64,000 nucleotides of DNA from an uncultured Lachnospiraceae bacterium (GCA_910587635.1 CAJUNB010000002.1:1-64000); one strand, 5' to 3'. Shown: positions 49,947 through 58,238, counted from the first letter of the stretch. Program-made: numbers and translations. The notes: generated by a model not told the origin, from the sequence alone.

Positions 49947-50834
49947 ATGACAAAGACAAAAAAGCGAAATTCTTCGGTTACTTCCAACAGGGAACGAAGA
50001 AGACAGAGAAGAATACGAAATCAAATATTGTCGTATGTTGCACTTGCAGTTCTGATTGTTGGCGTTGTGGTGGGAATATTTTTTGCGATCAGGTTTGTCA
50101 CAAAATGGTTTCAGGAGAGAAAACAGCAGGAAAATCTGGAAGAAGAGACAGAATCCACAGAAGAGACGGAAACTGAAGAAGTGGATGAGCCTGAGGATAC
50201 AGTAACTTATACCGAAGAAGATCTGCTGGATGATATTGTTTCAGCCACAGTTGCAGGGATGCCGTTGGAAGATCAGGTGGCGGGATTGTTTCTGACAACT
50301 CCGGAGGCTCTGACAGGAGTGGACAGGGCAATAATAGCAGGAGAAGGGACACAGGAAGCATTGGTGAAGTATCCGGTTGGAGGTATCGTTTACTCTGCTT
50401 CCAATGTCGAGTCGGCAGAACAGTTTACAAAAATGATTACGGATACTATTTCGAAAAGTAAATATCAGTTGTTCTTATGTTTGGATGAAGAAACGGATTT
50501 ATTGACAGAGGATTTATCTGTCTATGGTATTAATACAGAGTTTACGCAGAAGGAGGGAAATATTTGTAAGACAGTGACACTGCCGTCGCTTTTAGGGAAT
50601 GCGGAAGGAACGGAACTTGTTACGGTACAGATAGAAGGAGCGGAAGACACTTTGGCGGAAGCCTGTCTGGATGCATGGGAAAACGGTGCGAATCTTCTCT
50701 ATGTGCAGGATGGAATTCAGGCAGCGTATGAGGGAATGCTTGCAAAGATTCAAGGGGATTCCGGGCTGGAGGATAAAGTGAGAGAATCTCTGGAAGCGAT
50801 TTATTATGTGAAATGTGACAACACGTCAGAATGA
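49947..50834 (+). CDS. Membrane-anchored, degenerate GH3-like protein
   Basis: A 295-residue protein: basic N-terminus (RERRRQRRIR), one membrane segment (about 28-50), an acidic Glu/Thr linker, then a domain that resembles the N-terminal half of glycoside hydrolase family 3 (NagZ-like): MPLEDQVAGLFLTTPEAL, YPVGGIVYSASNVESAEQFT and LFLCLDEETD. In active GH3 enzymes the last motif is DEEGG followed by R and a later KHFPGHG; neither is present, and the barrel seems shortened, so enzymatic activity is doubtful. It may bind cell-wall sugars. GAGGAAAG precedes the ATG. Confidence 0.65.
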   Translation: MTKTKKRNSSVTSNRERRRQRRIRNQILSYVALAVLIVGVVVGIFFAIRFVTKWFQERKQQENLEEETESTEETETEEVDEPEDTVTYTEEDLLDDIVSATVAGMPLEDQVAGLFLTTPEALTGVDRAIIAGEGTQEALVKYPVGGIVYSASNVESAEQFTKMITDTISKSKYQLFLCLDEETDLLTEDLSVYGINTEFTQKEGNICKTVTLPSLLGNAEGTELVTVQIEGAEDTLAEACLDAWENGANLLYVQDGIQAAYEGMLAKIQGDSGLEDKVRESLEAIYYVKCDNTSE

Positions 50835-50913
50835 GATATGAAATTGAAAAAATATAATTGACAAAATAAAAAGGGTATAGTATATTATAAATTGCCTGAT
50901 GGGTCAGAAATAC

Positions 50914-50985
50914 GCACGAGTGGCTCAGTGGTGGAGTATCGCCTTGCCAAGGCGAGGGTCGCGGGTTCGAATCCCGTCTCGTGCT
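50914..50985 (+). tRNA. tRNA-Gly (anticodon GCC)
   Basis: Acceptor GCACGAG/CTCGTGC plus T, anticodon loop TTGCCAA giving GCC, T-loop GGTTCGAATCC. The tyrosine integrase gene ends 98 bases downstream on the opposite strand, so this tRNA is the likely integration site of the adjoining island. Confidence 0.95.
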
Positions 50986-50998
50986 CTGGTTAAAGTAG

Positions 50999-51036
50999 CG
51001 GAAATGTTGAGTTTATCAGCATTTCCGTGTTTTTTT
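50999..51036 (+). terminator. Terminator of tRNA-Gly
   Basis: CGGAAATG and CATTTCCG around a 13-base loop, followed by TGTTTTTTT. Confidence 0.85.
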
Positions 51037-51049
51037 GTGCCTTGCCAGC

Positions 51050-51088
51050 CTGTAGACAACTGTAGACAGTGGTTACAGTTGGTTACAA
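51050..51088. repeat. Tandem 10-base repeats by the integrase gene
   Basis: TGTAGACAAC-TGTAGACAGT and then GGTTACAGTT-GGTTACAATG: two adjacent pairs of near-identical ten-base units between tRNA-Gly and the integrase stop. Such short direct repeats are typical arm or core sites for tyrosine recombinases. No second copy was found at the far side of the island. Confidence 0.45.
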
Positions 51089-52276
51089 TGCGTTCTTTAT
51101 GAGTTCATAGGTTTCTGACTCGGTGAGAGGGTTATAAATATAGCCCAGAGTGGTTGACAGGTTATTGTGGCCGAGCATCTCACGGATGCAGTCAATGGGG
51201 ACACCATTGGCATTCAGGAGACTTGCAAAAGTCTTACGAATCTTATGACTGCTCTTTACCTCCATCCCCTGACTTTGGGCATATTTTTCCAGAACATAGG
51301 CAACCTGTCGGGAGACAATGCGCTGGCTGTCCCTCGTAAAGATGTATTCGCTTTCACGTGGGATTTTATGCAGGATTTCCAGCGCTTTGGGGACAAGTAT
51401 TACAAACCTGTCCTGATAGGTCTTTGTGTGCTCCACAACTTCGTAGCTGTTTGTAGTCTGGTTGCGCACTTCCTCACGGACGATATGGAGGCGGTTTCCC
51501 TCAATGTCGGACCAGCGCAGGGAAACGAGTTCTCCCACGCGCAGCCCGGCGAGAAAGTTGAATTTTATACAGAGGAAAACACTATCGCCTGTTTCTGCAA
51601 ACATCCGGTCAAGATATAAATGAAGGTCTTGCAGTTCCTGCGTATTGTATGTCTGCGTGCTGCCCGATTTTTTAACAACCTGCCAGAACTTTACAAATAT
51701 CCTGACTTTTTCCATAGGGTCTGTTTGCAGGTAATGTTTGCGTGTTGCATAGTCAAACATGCCGTTTAAAATCGTCTTGACATTGTTCCATTCCTTACGT
51801 GTCAGGTTAAAGGACTTGACAATGCGGTTGCATTCTGTTTCAAGAAAAAGGTCGTCTATCCGTGCGATATTCTTATCATGGAGAGCGGATTTTTCAAAAT
51901 AGCGTCTGTAATGCTGTCTATGGCGCATAATCGTGTTTGGACTGCTTGTGATGCTTTCCTTGTATGTAAGCCATTCCTGAAATAAATCAGAAAATTTGAA
52001 CTTGTCAAGGTTCGATTGAGGAAAATAGATGGGAATGAGTTTTTCCCATAATTCTTTTTCCGTAGGCGCTTTGATATTTTTTCGCTTTCCATTTATACCC
52101 TTATAGCAGGTCTGATAACACCCGCCCTCTTTCGTGGGAGGGGTAATGGCGTAAGGATGAATTTTTTGTACTTTTTCCAGTTTTTTACTCATCTCTATGT
52201 ACGCAAGTGCCCTGTCTATGTCATCTATTTTAGCATATTTCAACAAATCCTGCAATAAAACATCATTGATTTCCAT
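51083..52276 (-). CDS. Phage/ICE-type tyrosine integrase
   Basis: A 397-residue tyrosine recombinase with an N-terminal arm-binding part, a SAM-like core-binding domain (about 95-200, FSDLFQEWLTYKE...) and a catalytic domain (about 215-397). Catalytic residues are seen: Arg in FLAGLRVGELVSL, His and Arg in SSHKIRKTFASLL, His in MLGHNNLSTTLGYIY with the nucleophile Tyr. Intact. It points toward tRNA-Gly, as in elements integrated there, but excision partners and conjugation genes are missing. Confidence 0.92.
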   Translation of the reverse strand: MEINDVLLQDLLKYAKIDDIDRALAYIEMSKKLEKVQKIHPYAITPPTKEGGCYQTCYKGINGKRKNIKAPTEKELWEKLIPIYFPQSNLDKFKFSDLFQEWLTYKESITSSPNTIMRHRQHYRRYFEKSALHDKNIARIDDLFLETECNRIVKSFNLTRKEWNNVKTILNGMFDYATRKHYLQTDPMEKVRIFVKFWQVVKKSGSTQTYNTQELQDLHLYLDRMFAETGDSVFLCIKFNFLAGLRVGELVSLRWSDIEGNRLHIVREEVRNQTTNSYEVVEHTKTYQDRFVILVPKALEILHKIPRESEYIFTRDSQRIVSRQVAYVLEKYAQSQGMEVKSSHKIRKTFASLLNANGVPIDCIREMLGHNNLSTTLGYIYNPLTESETYELIKNAL

Positions 52277-52381
52277 AAAAATATTGTTGATATTTCACAA
52301 AAATGGATTTCTAATTGATGGAACTGGTTTTCTTTTGTCAGTATGAAATAAGCAACTTCCTCCTTTTTTACACAATATCAT

Positions 52382-52417
52382 AATTCTTAATATTTGCAAA
52401 TGATAAATATAAGAATT
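52382..52417. promoter_or_regulatory. A+T-rich inverted repeat before the orphan gene
   Basis: AATTCTTA...TAAGAATT with inner ATATTT/AAATAT. It lies in the spacer between integrase and the divergent gene at 52499 and could be an operator for a lost regulator. Confidence 0.4.
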
Positions 52418-52437
52418 ATATACAAATATTTAATATA

Positions 52438-52466
52438 TTGACAAGAAACAAAAATCTAAGTATATT
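52438..52466 (+). promoter_or_regulatory. Promoter of the orphan gene at 52499
   Basis: TTGACA (52438-52443) and TATATT (52461-52466), 17 bases apart. Confidence 0.7.
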
Positions 52467-52498
52467 AAGTATTAACAAATATAAAAAGGAGAAAGAAA

Positions 52499-52999
52499 AT
52501 GGAAAGACGCAAAATACTGAAACAATTTATTATGACAGTATATGAAGATGGAGGGGTAGAGCTGACCCCCCATGACATGAACGAGCTGCCAGAAGATGAA
52601 TATACGATAGAATTAACAAAAACAAGTTCCCGGATTGGGCAGATATTGTGTGTATTATATTATACCATTGATTTACAACGGGATGAAAACCCAATCTATA
52701 TCAATGAGAATGTAACAAAAGCAATGAAAAAGACAGCAGCAAAATTTCAGGTGTCTTTATCCGCAATTATTGATAAATGCACAAGACAGCTAATAGATAA
52801 CGTAACACAATATTCACTGTCCGCATCCGACTTTAAATATTATGTTATGGAATATATCAAACGTGGGGACGATACGCTGAAAAAGATGCTTTTGAATAAT
52901 GTTTCCGATAAATCCGGTCAAAACGATACAAAAGCGATTCAGAAATTTTTTGCAAATCCAGAAAAAATAAAACTGTATTTGAATCATGTAGAGGTATAG
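52499..52999 (+). CDS. Hypothetical protein of the mobile island
   Basis: A 166-residue soluble protein, A+T-rich and Lys/Asp/Asn-rich, unlike the housekeeping genes around the island. It begins MERRKILKQFIMTVYEDGGV with a short beta-type region, then a helical part (KAMKKTAAKFQVSLSAIIDKCTRQLI) that looks like a ribbon-helix-helix or HTH segment but matches no family I know. GGAGAAAG precedes the ATG and a consensus promoter lies upstream. Divergent from the integrase, the usual place of an excision or regulatory factor. Confidence 0.6.
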   Translation: MERRKILKQFIMTVYEDGGVELTPHDMNELPEDEYTIELTKTSSRIGQILCVLYYTIDLQRDENPIYINENVTKAMKKTAAKFQVSLSAIIDKCTRQLIDNVTQYSLSASDFKYYVMEYIKRGDDTLKKMLLNNVSDKSGQNDTKAIQKFFANPEKIKLYLNHVEV

Positions 53000-53011
53000 G
53001 AATAATAAAAG

Positions 53012-53046
53012 CAGCATTCTCAGCCAGGCAATGTGTGAGAATGCTG
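53012..53046 (-). terminator. Terminator-like hairpin between convergent genes
   Basis: CAGCATTCTCA and TGAGAATGCTG form an 11-base-pair stem; on the minus strand it runs into CTTTTATTATT. It probably ends the minus-strand gene at 53104-53685. Confidence 0.6.
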
Positions 53047-53103
53047 TAATGATGGCAAACAGGGGCAGTATGCTGTCATACCAACCCTGAATATCTTTCT
53101 TTA

Positions 53104-53685
53104 CTAAAAATTTGATGAATCGAAGCTTCCAGCGTATATCGCAGGAGCTCCGGTAATTACGTTGTAGCCTACGACCTCCCCTACATTTGGTTCGCCGTCG
53201 CCACTTGCTTCCACTAATGGAATTAAAAACGCTTTATTGATGAATACTACTTCGCGAGTCTGCTGGGGTACGATTCTGTACCAGTCTGTACCGTCCACTA
53301 TACTGATGATATTTACAATGTCGCCCTTTTTCAATACTCTGTCTGTCATGACTGAATCACTTGATGGGAAGCTGTAAAGATAAGTCGTTTCTGCTGCCTG
53401 CACCCAGATATTCGTTTTGGTAAGGGTATAGTTTCCTACAGTTTTCTCATTCAGGATCGTGTCATTGAAACATCCGATTCTGCCTTCCGCTTTTCCTGTA
53501 TCCATATAATGATTATACAGCAGATTGTAATCGTTGCCCAGCACAGCTACTACATCGGGATTGTATTGGGCATAATATTCCGGATCAAATAATACCGCGT
53601 CCAAAGTTCTGGGCGCAGCCAATGCCGTCATGCTGCTGCTCAATGCTACTGTTACAGCGAGGAGTGTAATAAATATTTTTTTCAT
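53104..53685 (-). CDS. Secreted protein with NPDV module and SH3-like domain
   Basis: A 193-residue exported protein. Residues 1-23 are a signal peptide ending ALA. Residues about 30-70 read FDPEYYAQYNPDVVAVLGND...HYMDTGKAEGRIG, the same module as in the CAP-domain protein at 17223-17873. Residues about 88-150 resemble a bacterial SH3-type domain (IWVQAAETTYLYSFPSSDS...GDIVNIISIVDGTDWYRIV), which often binds cell-wall peptides. A good purine-rich site (GGAGAAAC) precedes the ATG. Likely a cell-envelope protein; role unknown. Confidence 0.8.
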   Translation of the reverse strand: MKKIFITLLAVTVALSSSMTALAAPRTLDAVLFDPEYYAQYNPDVVAVLGNDYNLLYNHYMDTGKAEGRIGCFNDTILNEKTVGNYTLTKTNIWVQAAETTYLYSFPSSDSVMTDRVLKKGDIVNIISIVDGTDWYRIVPQQTREVVFINKAFLIPLVEASGDGEPNVGEVVGYNVITGAPAIYAGSFDSSNF

Positions 53686-53790
53686 TGCTCTGTTTCTCCT
53701 TCCTTATAGTTAAGTAAATGATATGTTAAAATGTATTGTACCATATGGCACATATATGAGTCAATTATGAGTCAATGTACGCTTGCCCAT

Positions 53791-53906
53791 TAACAGATAA
53801 TAATTGTTTTACTTTTCTTTTTATACTCCTTTTCACCTGTCACAATTTTTTCAGACATTTCTGCGGTCATTGCTTACGCCATTACTTTCAGAATGATTTC
53901 TTCCAT
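53791..53906 (-). pseudogene. Decayed inverted paralogue of the small gene at 54021
   Basis: On the minus strand an ATG at 53906 behind AAAGGAG opens MEEIILKVMA, a stop, then AMTAEMSEKIVTGEKEYKKK in the same frame, ending at a second stop. Residue by residue it aligns with the neighbouring plus-strand gene (EENILTVMSKMMT...VIVSEKKYREK), including the spacing. It is therefore a broken paralogue in inverted orientation. Confidence 0.6.
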
Positions 53907-53928
53907 ATGTCTCTCCTTTAATAATAAA

Positions 53929-53967
53929 GAAAGGGCTATGCGCTTTCATAACAGGCGTAGCCCTTTC
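53929..53967. repeat. Hairpin between the inverted paralogues
   Basis: GAAAGGGCTA and TAGCCCTTTC form a ten-base-pair stem around 19 bases. On the minus strand it precedes TTTATTATT, so it could act as a terminator for transcripts entering from the right. Confidence 0.55.
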
Positions 53968-54020
53968 ATGAAGGAAGATATTAAGGGGGGAAACGTACGG
54001 AAGAAAACATTCTGACGGTA

Positions 54021-54281
54021 ATGTCAAAAATGATGACCAGGGAGAGATTAGACCGGGTAATCGTAAGTGAAAAGAAATACAGAGAAAAAGACAGGGAGAT
54101 GGGAAAGCTGTCGAAACAGCTTCGGGAGTATGACTTTACAAGAGAGCAGCGGCAGGCGATAGACCGGCTGTTATCGGCAGGAAACGCATGTTGTGCGAGG
54201 TACGGCGAACTTGCTTACCAGCAGGGAGCGAAAGATGTTGTCGCTATTTTGCGGGAGTTTGATTTGATAAAGGCGGTGTGA
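54021..54281 (+). CDS. Small mobile-element-type protein, possibly start-codon mutated
   Basis: An 86-residue, charged, helical protein (MSKMMTRERLDRVIVSEKKY...REQRQAIDRLLSAGNACCARYGELAYQQGAKDVVAIL) of a type common in Clostridia mobile regions; no function known. The ATG at 54021 has no ribosome binding site. Homology to the inverted paralogue continues eight codons upstream to an ACG at 53997 that stands where that copy has ATG, six bases after GGGGGG. The original start was probably this codon, lost by a T-to-C change, so the gene may be poorly expressed. Confidence 0.5.
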   Translation: MSKMMTRERLDRVIVSEKKYREKDREMGKLSKQLREYDFTREQRQAIDRLLSAGNACCARYGELAYQQGAKDVVAILREFDLIKAV

Positions 54282-55343
54282 AAGCGATTTATACTTTGGT
54301 ATAGATTTGCTGCGGAAAACATAATCAAGAGCATGTGCATATTAGGGTATTTTGTGATGGACAATATCTTTGGAAGTATGGGGCTTTCTGTAGAAGTTAT
54401 GGAGTATTGCACTGGATATCTCAGCCGCTATTTATTGTTTACAATTCCTATCCTGCTGATGAACAATTTTACCCTGTATATGATTGCTTCGGAAAAAGCA
54501 ACGCTTTCTTTTGTCTGTTCTATAACAGGTGGCGTGTTGAACATGGTACTGGACTATATTTTTATAGCTGTTTTCAATATGGGAATCGGAGGCGCAGCTA
54601 TTGCCACTGGCCTGGGCTATTCTGTTACAGCTATGGCAGGCCTGTTTGTATTCAGTCACAGGAAAAATCTGCTCTGTTTTACCAGGCCGGTCTTTCGTCT
54701 TAAGGTACTTGTGGGTGCAGCGACTAACGGATGTTCTGAAATGGCAACTGCCCTTGTCACAGGTATTATTACTATGATGTTCAATTGGACAATGCTGCAT
54801 TATATTGGGGAAAATGGTATTGCCGCCGTGACTATTATCATGTATGTTCTAATGTTTGCAAGTTCCCTTTATACAGGGTACTCCTACGGTGTTGCACCTA
54901 TGATCAGTTACTATTATGGAGAGAAAAATTATGAGAAGCTGAAAAAATTGATTTTAATCAGCCTGAAGACGATTGCTGTTATTTCTTTTGTGATAGTGAT
55001 AATTTCTTTTATTGCAACAAAGCCGCTGGTGTCCATATTTGCCCGTTCCGATAATCCAGTGTATGAGCTGGCTGTAGTCGGAAATCGAATCTGCACTCTG
55101 GCACTTTTGTTTATTGGCTTTAATATTTTTGCCAGTGGGATGTTCACTGCACTGTCCAATGGCATAGTTTCAGCAGTTCTTGCCTTTTCACGTTCTTTTG
55201 TATTTATGCTGATTACCATGCTCATATTACCTGCAATTCTGGGAGTCAATGGAATTTGGTTGGCAACGCCGGTGGCGGAATTTATGGCACTCGTTTTGAC
55301 TCTGTTTCTGTTTATTAAATATCGGAAACGGTATCAGTATTAA
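54282..55343 (+). pseudogene. N-terminally truncated MATE transporter
   Basis: The reading frame from 54282 (first ATG at 54333, 336 codons) encodes a MATE protein from about the end of TM3: MCILGYFVMDNIFGSMGLSV...YCTGYLSRYLLFTIPILLMN, then the normal second half with GYSYGVAPMISYYYGEKNYEKLKK. Roughly the first 90-100 residues with TM1-3 are missing, and no ribosome binding site precedes the ATG. The break coincides with the end of the mobile island, which suggests the insertion or a deletion removed the 5' end. The remainder is intact, with no frameshift. Confidence 0.7.
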
Positions 55344-55381
55344 TATAAGGATAAACCGTCTCAGAAAAAATCTTTGGCTTC

Positions 55382-55705
55382 TTATTTCTTTTTTTTTGTT
55401 GGTTTGGGAAAGGGCAGTTCGTCATACATGGATAAGAATAATTGTGTTAAAAATTCTTTATTGTCTACATCTTCCACAAGAATCATATCTTTTGCGCCTT
55501 TATAGGGAGGTTCAAAAGGAGCCCGCGGCATAAGGGTTTTTGCCGCTTCCGTAGGTTTCACCAGGAATCTGTCATCGCAGACATAAGCGGCGATTTTACC
55601 CCGATAGTAAATGATATATTCGCCCATCATGGCTCTGTGGGTAATCTCTTCCAGATCAGATAATTGTTCCAATAGATAGGTTAAAAATTGTTTGGATGTT
55701 GCCAT
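55382..55705 (-). CDS. TfoX/Sxy N-terminal domain protein
   Basis: A 107-residue protein made only of the TfoX N-terminal domain: MATSKQFLTYLLEQLSDLEEITHRAMMGEYIIYYRGKIAA and KPTEAAKTLMPRAPFEPPY. In proteobacteria this domain belongs to a competence regulator; stand-alone forms in Firmicutes are of unknown role. AGGAGG precedes the ATG. Convergent with the truncated MATE. Confidence 0.88.
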   Translation of the reverse strand: MATSKQFLTYLLEQLSDLEEITHRAMMGEYIIYYRGKIAAYVCDDRFLVKPTEAAKTLMPRAPFEPPYKGAKDMILVEDVDNKEFLTQLFLSMYDELPFPKPTKKKK

Positions 55706-55782
55706 GGGGATACCTCCTGGAATGTGATGTGAAAATCATAGCAAAAAGAGGCTGCCTTTGGCAAGCCTCTCAGTAAATAAAA

Positions 55783-56445
55783 TTATAGGGCTATTTTTTT
55801 AACTCTCGTCATGGCATCTCTGACAGGGGGCAGCATGATAATAATAATCGTAACAGCCGCTTCGGAGAAAATGTAAATGCCATTGTAAACAAGAGAATAA
55901 AAAAACGGATTCCATCCTTCCCATGCATAAGTACCGAAGAAAATCCAGCCGGAAATAACGGCAAATAAATATCTGCCCAGGATGCCTGTGACATACCCTT
56001 TCGCTAGGCCATGCTTTTTACTGTAGAAGAGACCGGAAAGCCCAAGTGCGCCGAATGCCAGCAGATAGTCTACGATCAGCTGAGCCGGGAAGAGGACATA
56101 AGGATCGATCAGTAACTGCAGTACACCGTAGGCAACACCTGTCATTAATCCGGCTCCCAGACCGAACCAATAGCCAGGAAGGGTGACAATAAGCATGGAG
56201 AGGAGCGTAATGGAACCTCCAGTAGGGAATCTGAACAGCTTGATGTTGGAAAGAACGGTTCCCAGGGCAATGGCGGCCGCACAGAAAACGAGCTGACGGG
56301 CGGAAAGCTTTTTTGTATTTTTGTGAATAAAAAGCATAGCTGCTGCCAAAAGAGCGATAATAATGGCGGCCAATAAGACATTGCCAAGAGTGGTAGGGAC
56401 ATAAGTTACCTCATTCCATTCGTTTGTAACAGTTTCAAAAAACAT
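55783..56445 (-). CDS. thiT: Thiamine transporter ThiT (ECF S component)
   Basis: A 220-residue integral membrane protein with six segments of the ThiT/YuaJ family: VLSNIKLFRFPTGGSITLLSML, the substrate-site region GYWFGLGAGLMTGVAYGVLQLLID, and GWNPFFYSLVYNG. It captures thiamine and relies on a shared ECF energising module encoded elsewhere. The ATG at 56445 follows AAAGGAGG; a longer frame begins inside the riboswitch. A TPP riboswitch precedes it, in agreement with the assignment. Confidence 0.93.
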   Translation of the reverse strand: MFFETVTNEWNEVTYVPTTLGNVLLAAIIIALLAAAMLFIHKNTKKLSARQLVFCAAAIALGTVLSNIKLFRFPTGGSITLLSMLIVTLPGYWFGLGAGLMTGVAYGVLQLLIDPYVLFPAQLIVDYLLAFGALGLSGLFYSKKHGLAKGYVTGILGRYLFAVISGWIFFGTYAWEGWNPFFYSLVYNGIYIFSEAAVTIIIIMLPPVRDAMTRVKKIAL

Positions 56446-56520
56446 AAAAAAATCCTCCTTTGCATTACAACAAAAAGAGGGGCTGCCGATAATAGTGCAT
56501 ATTGTCTGTGACAAAATATG

Positions 56521-56606
56521 CGCTGCTTCCTTACGCCGGTATTATCCGGTTCAAGTGATGAGGGTCTGAAGTAAAACTTCATCTCAGCAAATAGCTCCCC
56601 TAGCGT
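56521..56606 (-). promoter_or_regulatory. TPP riboswitch
   Basis: The minus-strand leader contains all conserved pieces: CTAGGGGAGC, GCTGAGATGAA, CAGACCCTCATCACTTGAACC, GGATAATACCGGCGTAAGGAAGC. Thiamine diphosphate binding should switch off thiT. The following 75 bases up to the start contain a GCATATTxxGTC/GACAATATGC hairpin and a CTCTTTTTG stretch as probable expression platform. Confidence 0.97.
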
Positions 56607-56735
56607 GTAATATGTATTTGTAAACTATACTATACACGTATAATTTGAGAAAGTCAATGAAAAGATGGCTGCTGATAAGCGGCGTCCGTCTTTATAAAAA
56701 TTTTACTTGCAGGAAAATATTTTTATGCTAAAATA

Positions 56736-56749
56736 GTTCTAAATAGAAC
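56736..56749. promoter_or_regulatory. Candidate MarR operator
   Basis: GTTCTAAATAGAAC, a perfect 14-base palindrome 12 bases before the marR-type start codon, at the expected place for autoregulation of marR and the downstream exporter. Confidence 0.6.
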
Positions 56750-56761
56750 GAAAAGGGGGAT

Positions 56762-57199
56762 ATGATTTTGTTTAATTTATGGGAACGCCAAAATGCAATG
56801 AAGGCACTCTATTCTAAATGTGTGGGAACGATTTGCAATCGACATGAAATGACCCGGATGGAATTGGATATTTTATTGTTTTTGGCAAACAATCCTCAGT
56901 ACGATACGGCGACGGAAATTGTGGAAGTTCGATATCTGTCAAAGTCACAGGTATCTTTTTCGATAAAACTTCTGGAAGAGAAAGGATATCTGCGAAAAGA
57001 ATATGCATCGGATAACAGAAAAACGGCCCATTTGAAAATATGTGAAGAGGCGTATCCCATTATTGCAGACGGGAGAGAGGCACAGAAAAAGTTTATTGCG
57101 ATTATGCTGCAGGGGTTTACGGGAGAAGACATCGAATGCATGAAAAGATATACAGACCATATCATGAAAAATATCAGTGAATATCTGGAGGAGGAATAA
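56762..57199 (+). CDS. MarR family regulator
   Basis: A 145-residue winged-helix regulator: a helical N-terminus, HTH with YDTATEIVEVRYLSKSQVSFSIKLLEEKGYL and wing RKEYASDNRKTAHL, and a C-terminal dimerisation helix. It probably represses itself and the exporter gene three bases downstream through the palindrome at 56736-56749. Start uncertain: GGGGG lies too close to the ATG (56762) and fits a TTG at 56768 better. Confidence 0.88.
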   Translation: MILFNLWERQNAMKALYSKCVGTICNRHEMTRMELDILLFLANNPQYDTATEIVEVRYLSKSQVSFSIKLLEEKGYLRKEYASDNRKTAHLKICEEAYPIIADGREAQKKFIAIMLQGFTGEDIECMKRYTDHIMKNISEYLEEE

Positions 57200-57201
57200 G
57201 A

Positions 57202-57981
57202 ATGTATCAAGTGATTGTTTGTTTTATGGCCGGTCTGGGGGCTGGTCTGGGAACGGGTTTTGCAGGAATGAGTGCGGCGGCGGTTATCAGTCCGATGCTG
57301 ATCACATTTTTAGGATTTCCTGCCTATGAGGCTGTGGGAATTGCATTGGCCAGTGACGTGCTGGCAAGTGCTGTAAGTGCGTATACTTACAAAAAAAATA
57401 AGAATCTGGATATTCGTAACGGAATCATAATGATGATAACGGTTTTGCTGTTTACGTTAGTTGGAAGTTGGACAGCGAGTCTGCTGTCCAATACAGTCAT
57501 GGGAAATTTTTCTGTATTTATGACCTTGTTTCTTGGTATTAAATTTATCGTAAAGCCGGTTATGACAACGAAAGAGTCCATGACACAGGCCGATGCCAAG
57601 AAAAAACTGCTACAGTCAATTGTCAGTGGTATGGCTGTGGGATTTATATGTGGTTTTGTCGGTGCAGGCGGCGGGATGATGATGCTCCTGATTCTCACAG
57701 GTGTTCTCGGATATGAGCTGAAGACGGCAGTAGGGACAAGTGTGTTTATTATGACATTTACGGCGCTGACTGGTGCGGTTAGCCATTTTGCGATTGATGG
57801 AATACCGAATATGTGGATATTGGTACTCTGCGTTGCCTTTACTCTGCTGTGGGCGAGGATTGCTGCAAAATTTGCCAATAGAGCCAGTGCTATGACTCTG
57901 AATCGGGCCACGGGCGTTGTTCTTACAGTTTTGGGTATTGCGATTATCGGAGTGAATTATTTTGGTGGCGGGAAATTGTAA
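57202..57981 (+). CDS. TauE/SafE family anion exporter
   Basis: A 259-residue membrane protein with seven or eight segments of the sulfite-exporter TauE/SafE family: GLGTGFAGMSAAAVISPML in the first half and the related GFICGFVGAGGGMMMLLIL in the second. Members move sulfite, sulfoacetate or other organic anions. It begins three bases after the MarR stop and is surely cotranscribed and regulated by it. Confidence 0.88.
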   Translation: MYQVIVCFMAGLGAGLGTGFAGMSAAAVISPMLITFLGFPAYEAVGIALASDVLASAVSAYTYKKNKNLDIRNGIIMMITVLLFTLVGSWTASLLSNTVMGNFSVFMTLFLGIKFIVKPVMTTKESMTQADAKKKLLQSIVSGMAVGFICGFVGAGGGMMMLLILTGVLGYELKTAVGTSVFIMTFTALTGAVSHFAIDGIPNMWILVLCVAFTLLWARIAAKFANRASAMTLNRATGVVLTVLGIAIIGVNYFGGGKL

Positions 57982-58064
57982 ACTACTTTTCATTGTGATA
58001 AAATAGCAAAGACGGGTGATGCCGTTATTAGTGTATAAAGGAAATAAAAAACGGAGGTCAGATA

Positions 58065-58238
58065 ATGCTGCCAAAAGATCCGGTAATGCTTCTTAGCTTT
58101 ATCAATTTAAAACTGCGGGATTATGATTACGATCTGGAAGCGCTGTGTGACGATTTGGATGTGGCACAGGCGGAGCTCACAGAAAAGCTTTCGGGGATCG
58201 ATTATCACTATGACAGGGAGAAAAATCAGTTTGTGTGA
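58065..58238 (+). CDS. DUF4250 family small protein
   Basis: A 57-residue acidic protein: MLPKDPVMLLSFINLKLRDY, then DLEALCDDLDVAQAELTEKL and IDYHYDREKNQF. This is the DUF4250 family, widespread and short in Firmicutes, of unknown function. GGAGG lies eight bases before the ATG. Its 3' end overlaps the start of the next gene by 29 bases in another frame. Confidence 0.85.
   Translation: MLPKDPVMLLSFINLKLRDYDYDLEALCDDLDVAQAELTEKLSGIDYHYDREKNQFV

Noticed and set aside
49620..50024. Overlapping minus-strand frames rich in GHSHGKPQ-like peptides
   Set aside because: The repeated peptides come from the REP-like hairpins; frames conflict with each other and with the real gene at 49947.
50914..54300. 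A tRNA-Gly 3'-end repeat (attR) at the far side of the island
   Set aside because: I searched the island region for GGTTCGAATCCCGTCTCGTGC and found no second copy in the window.
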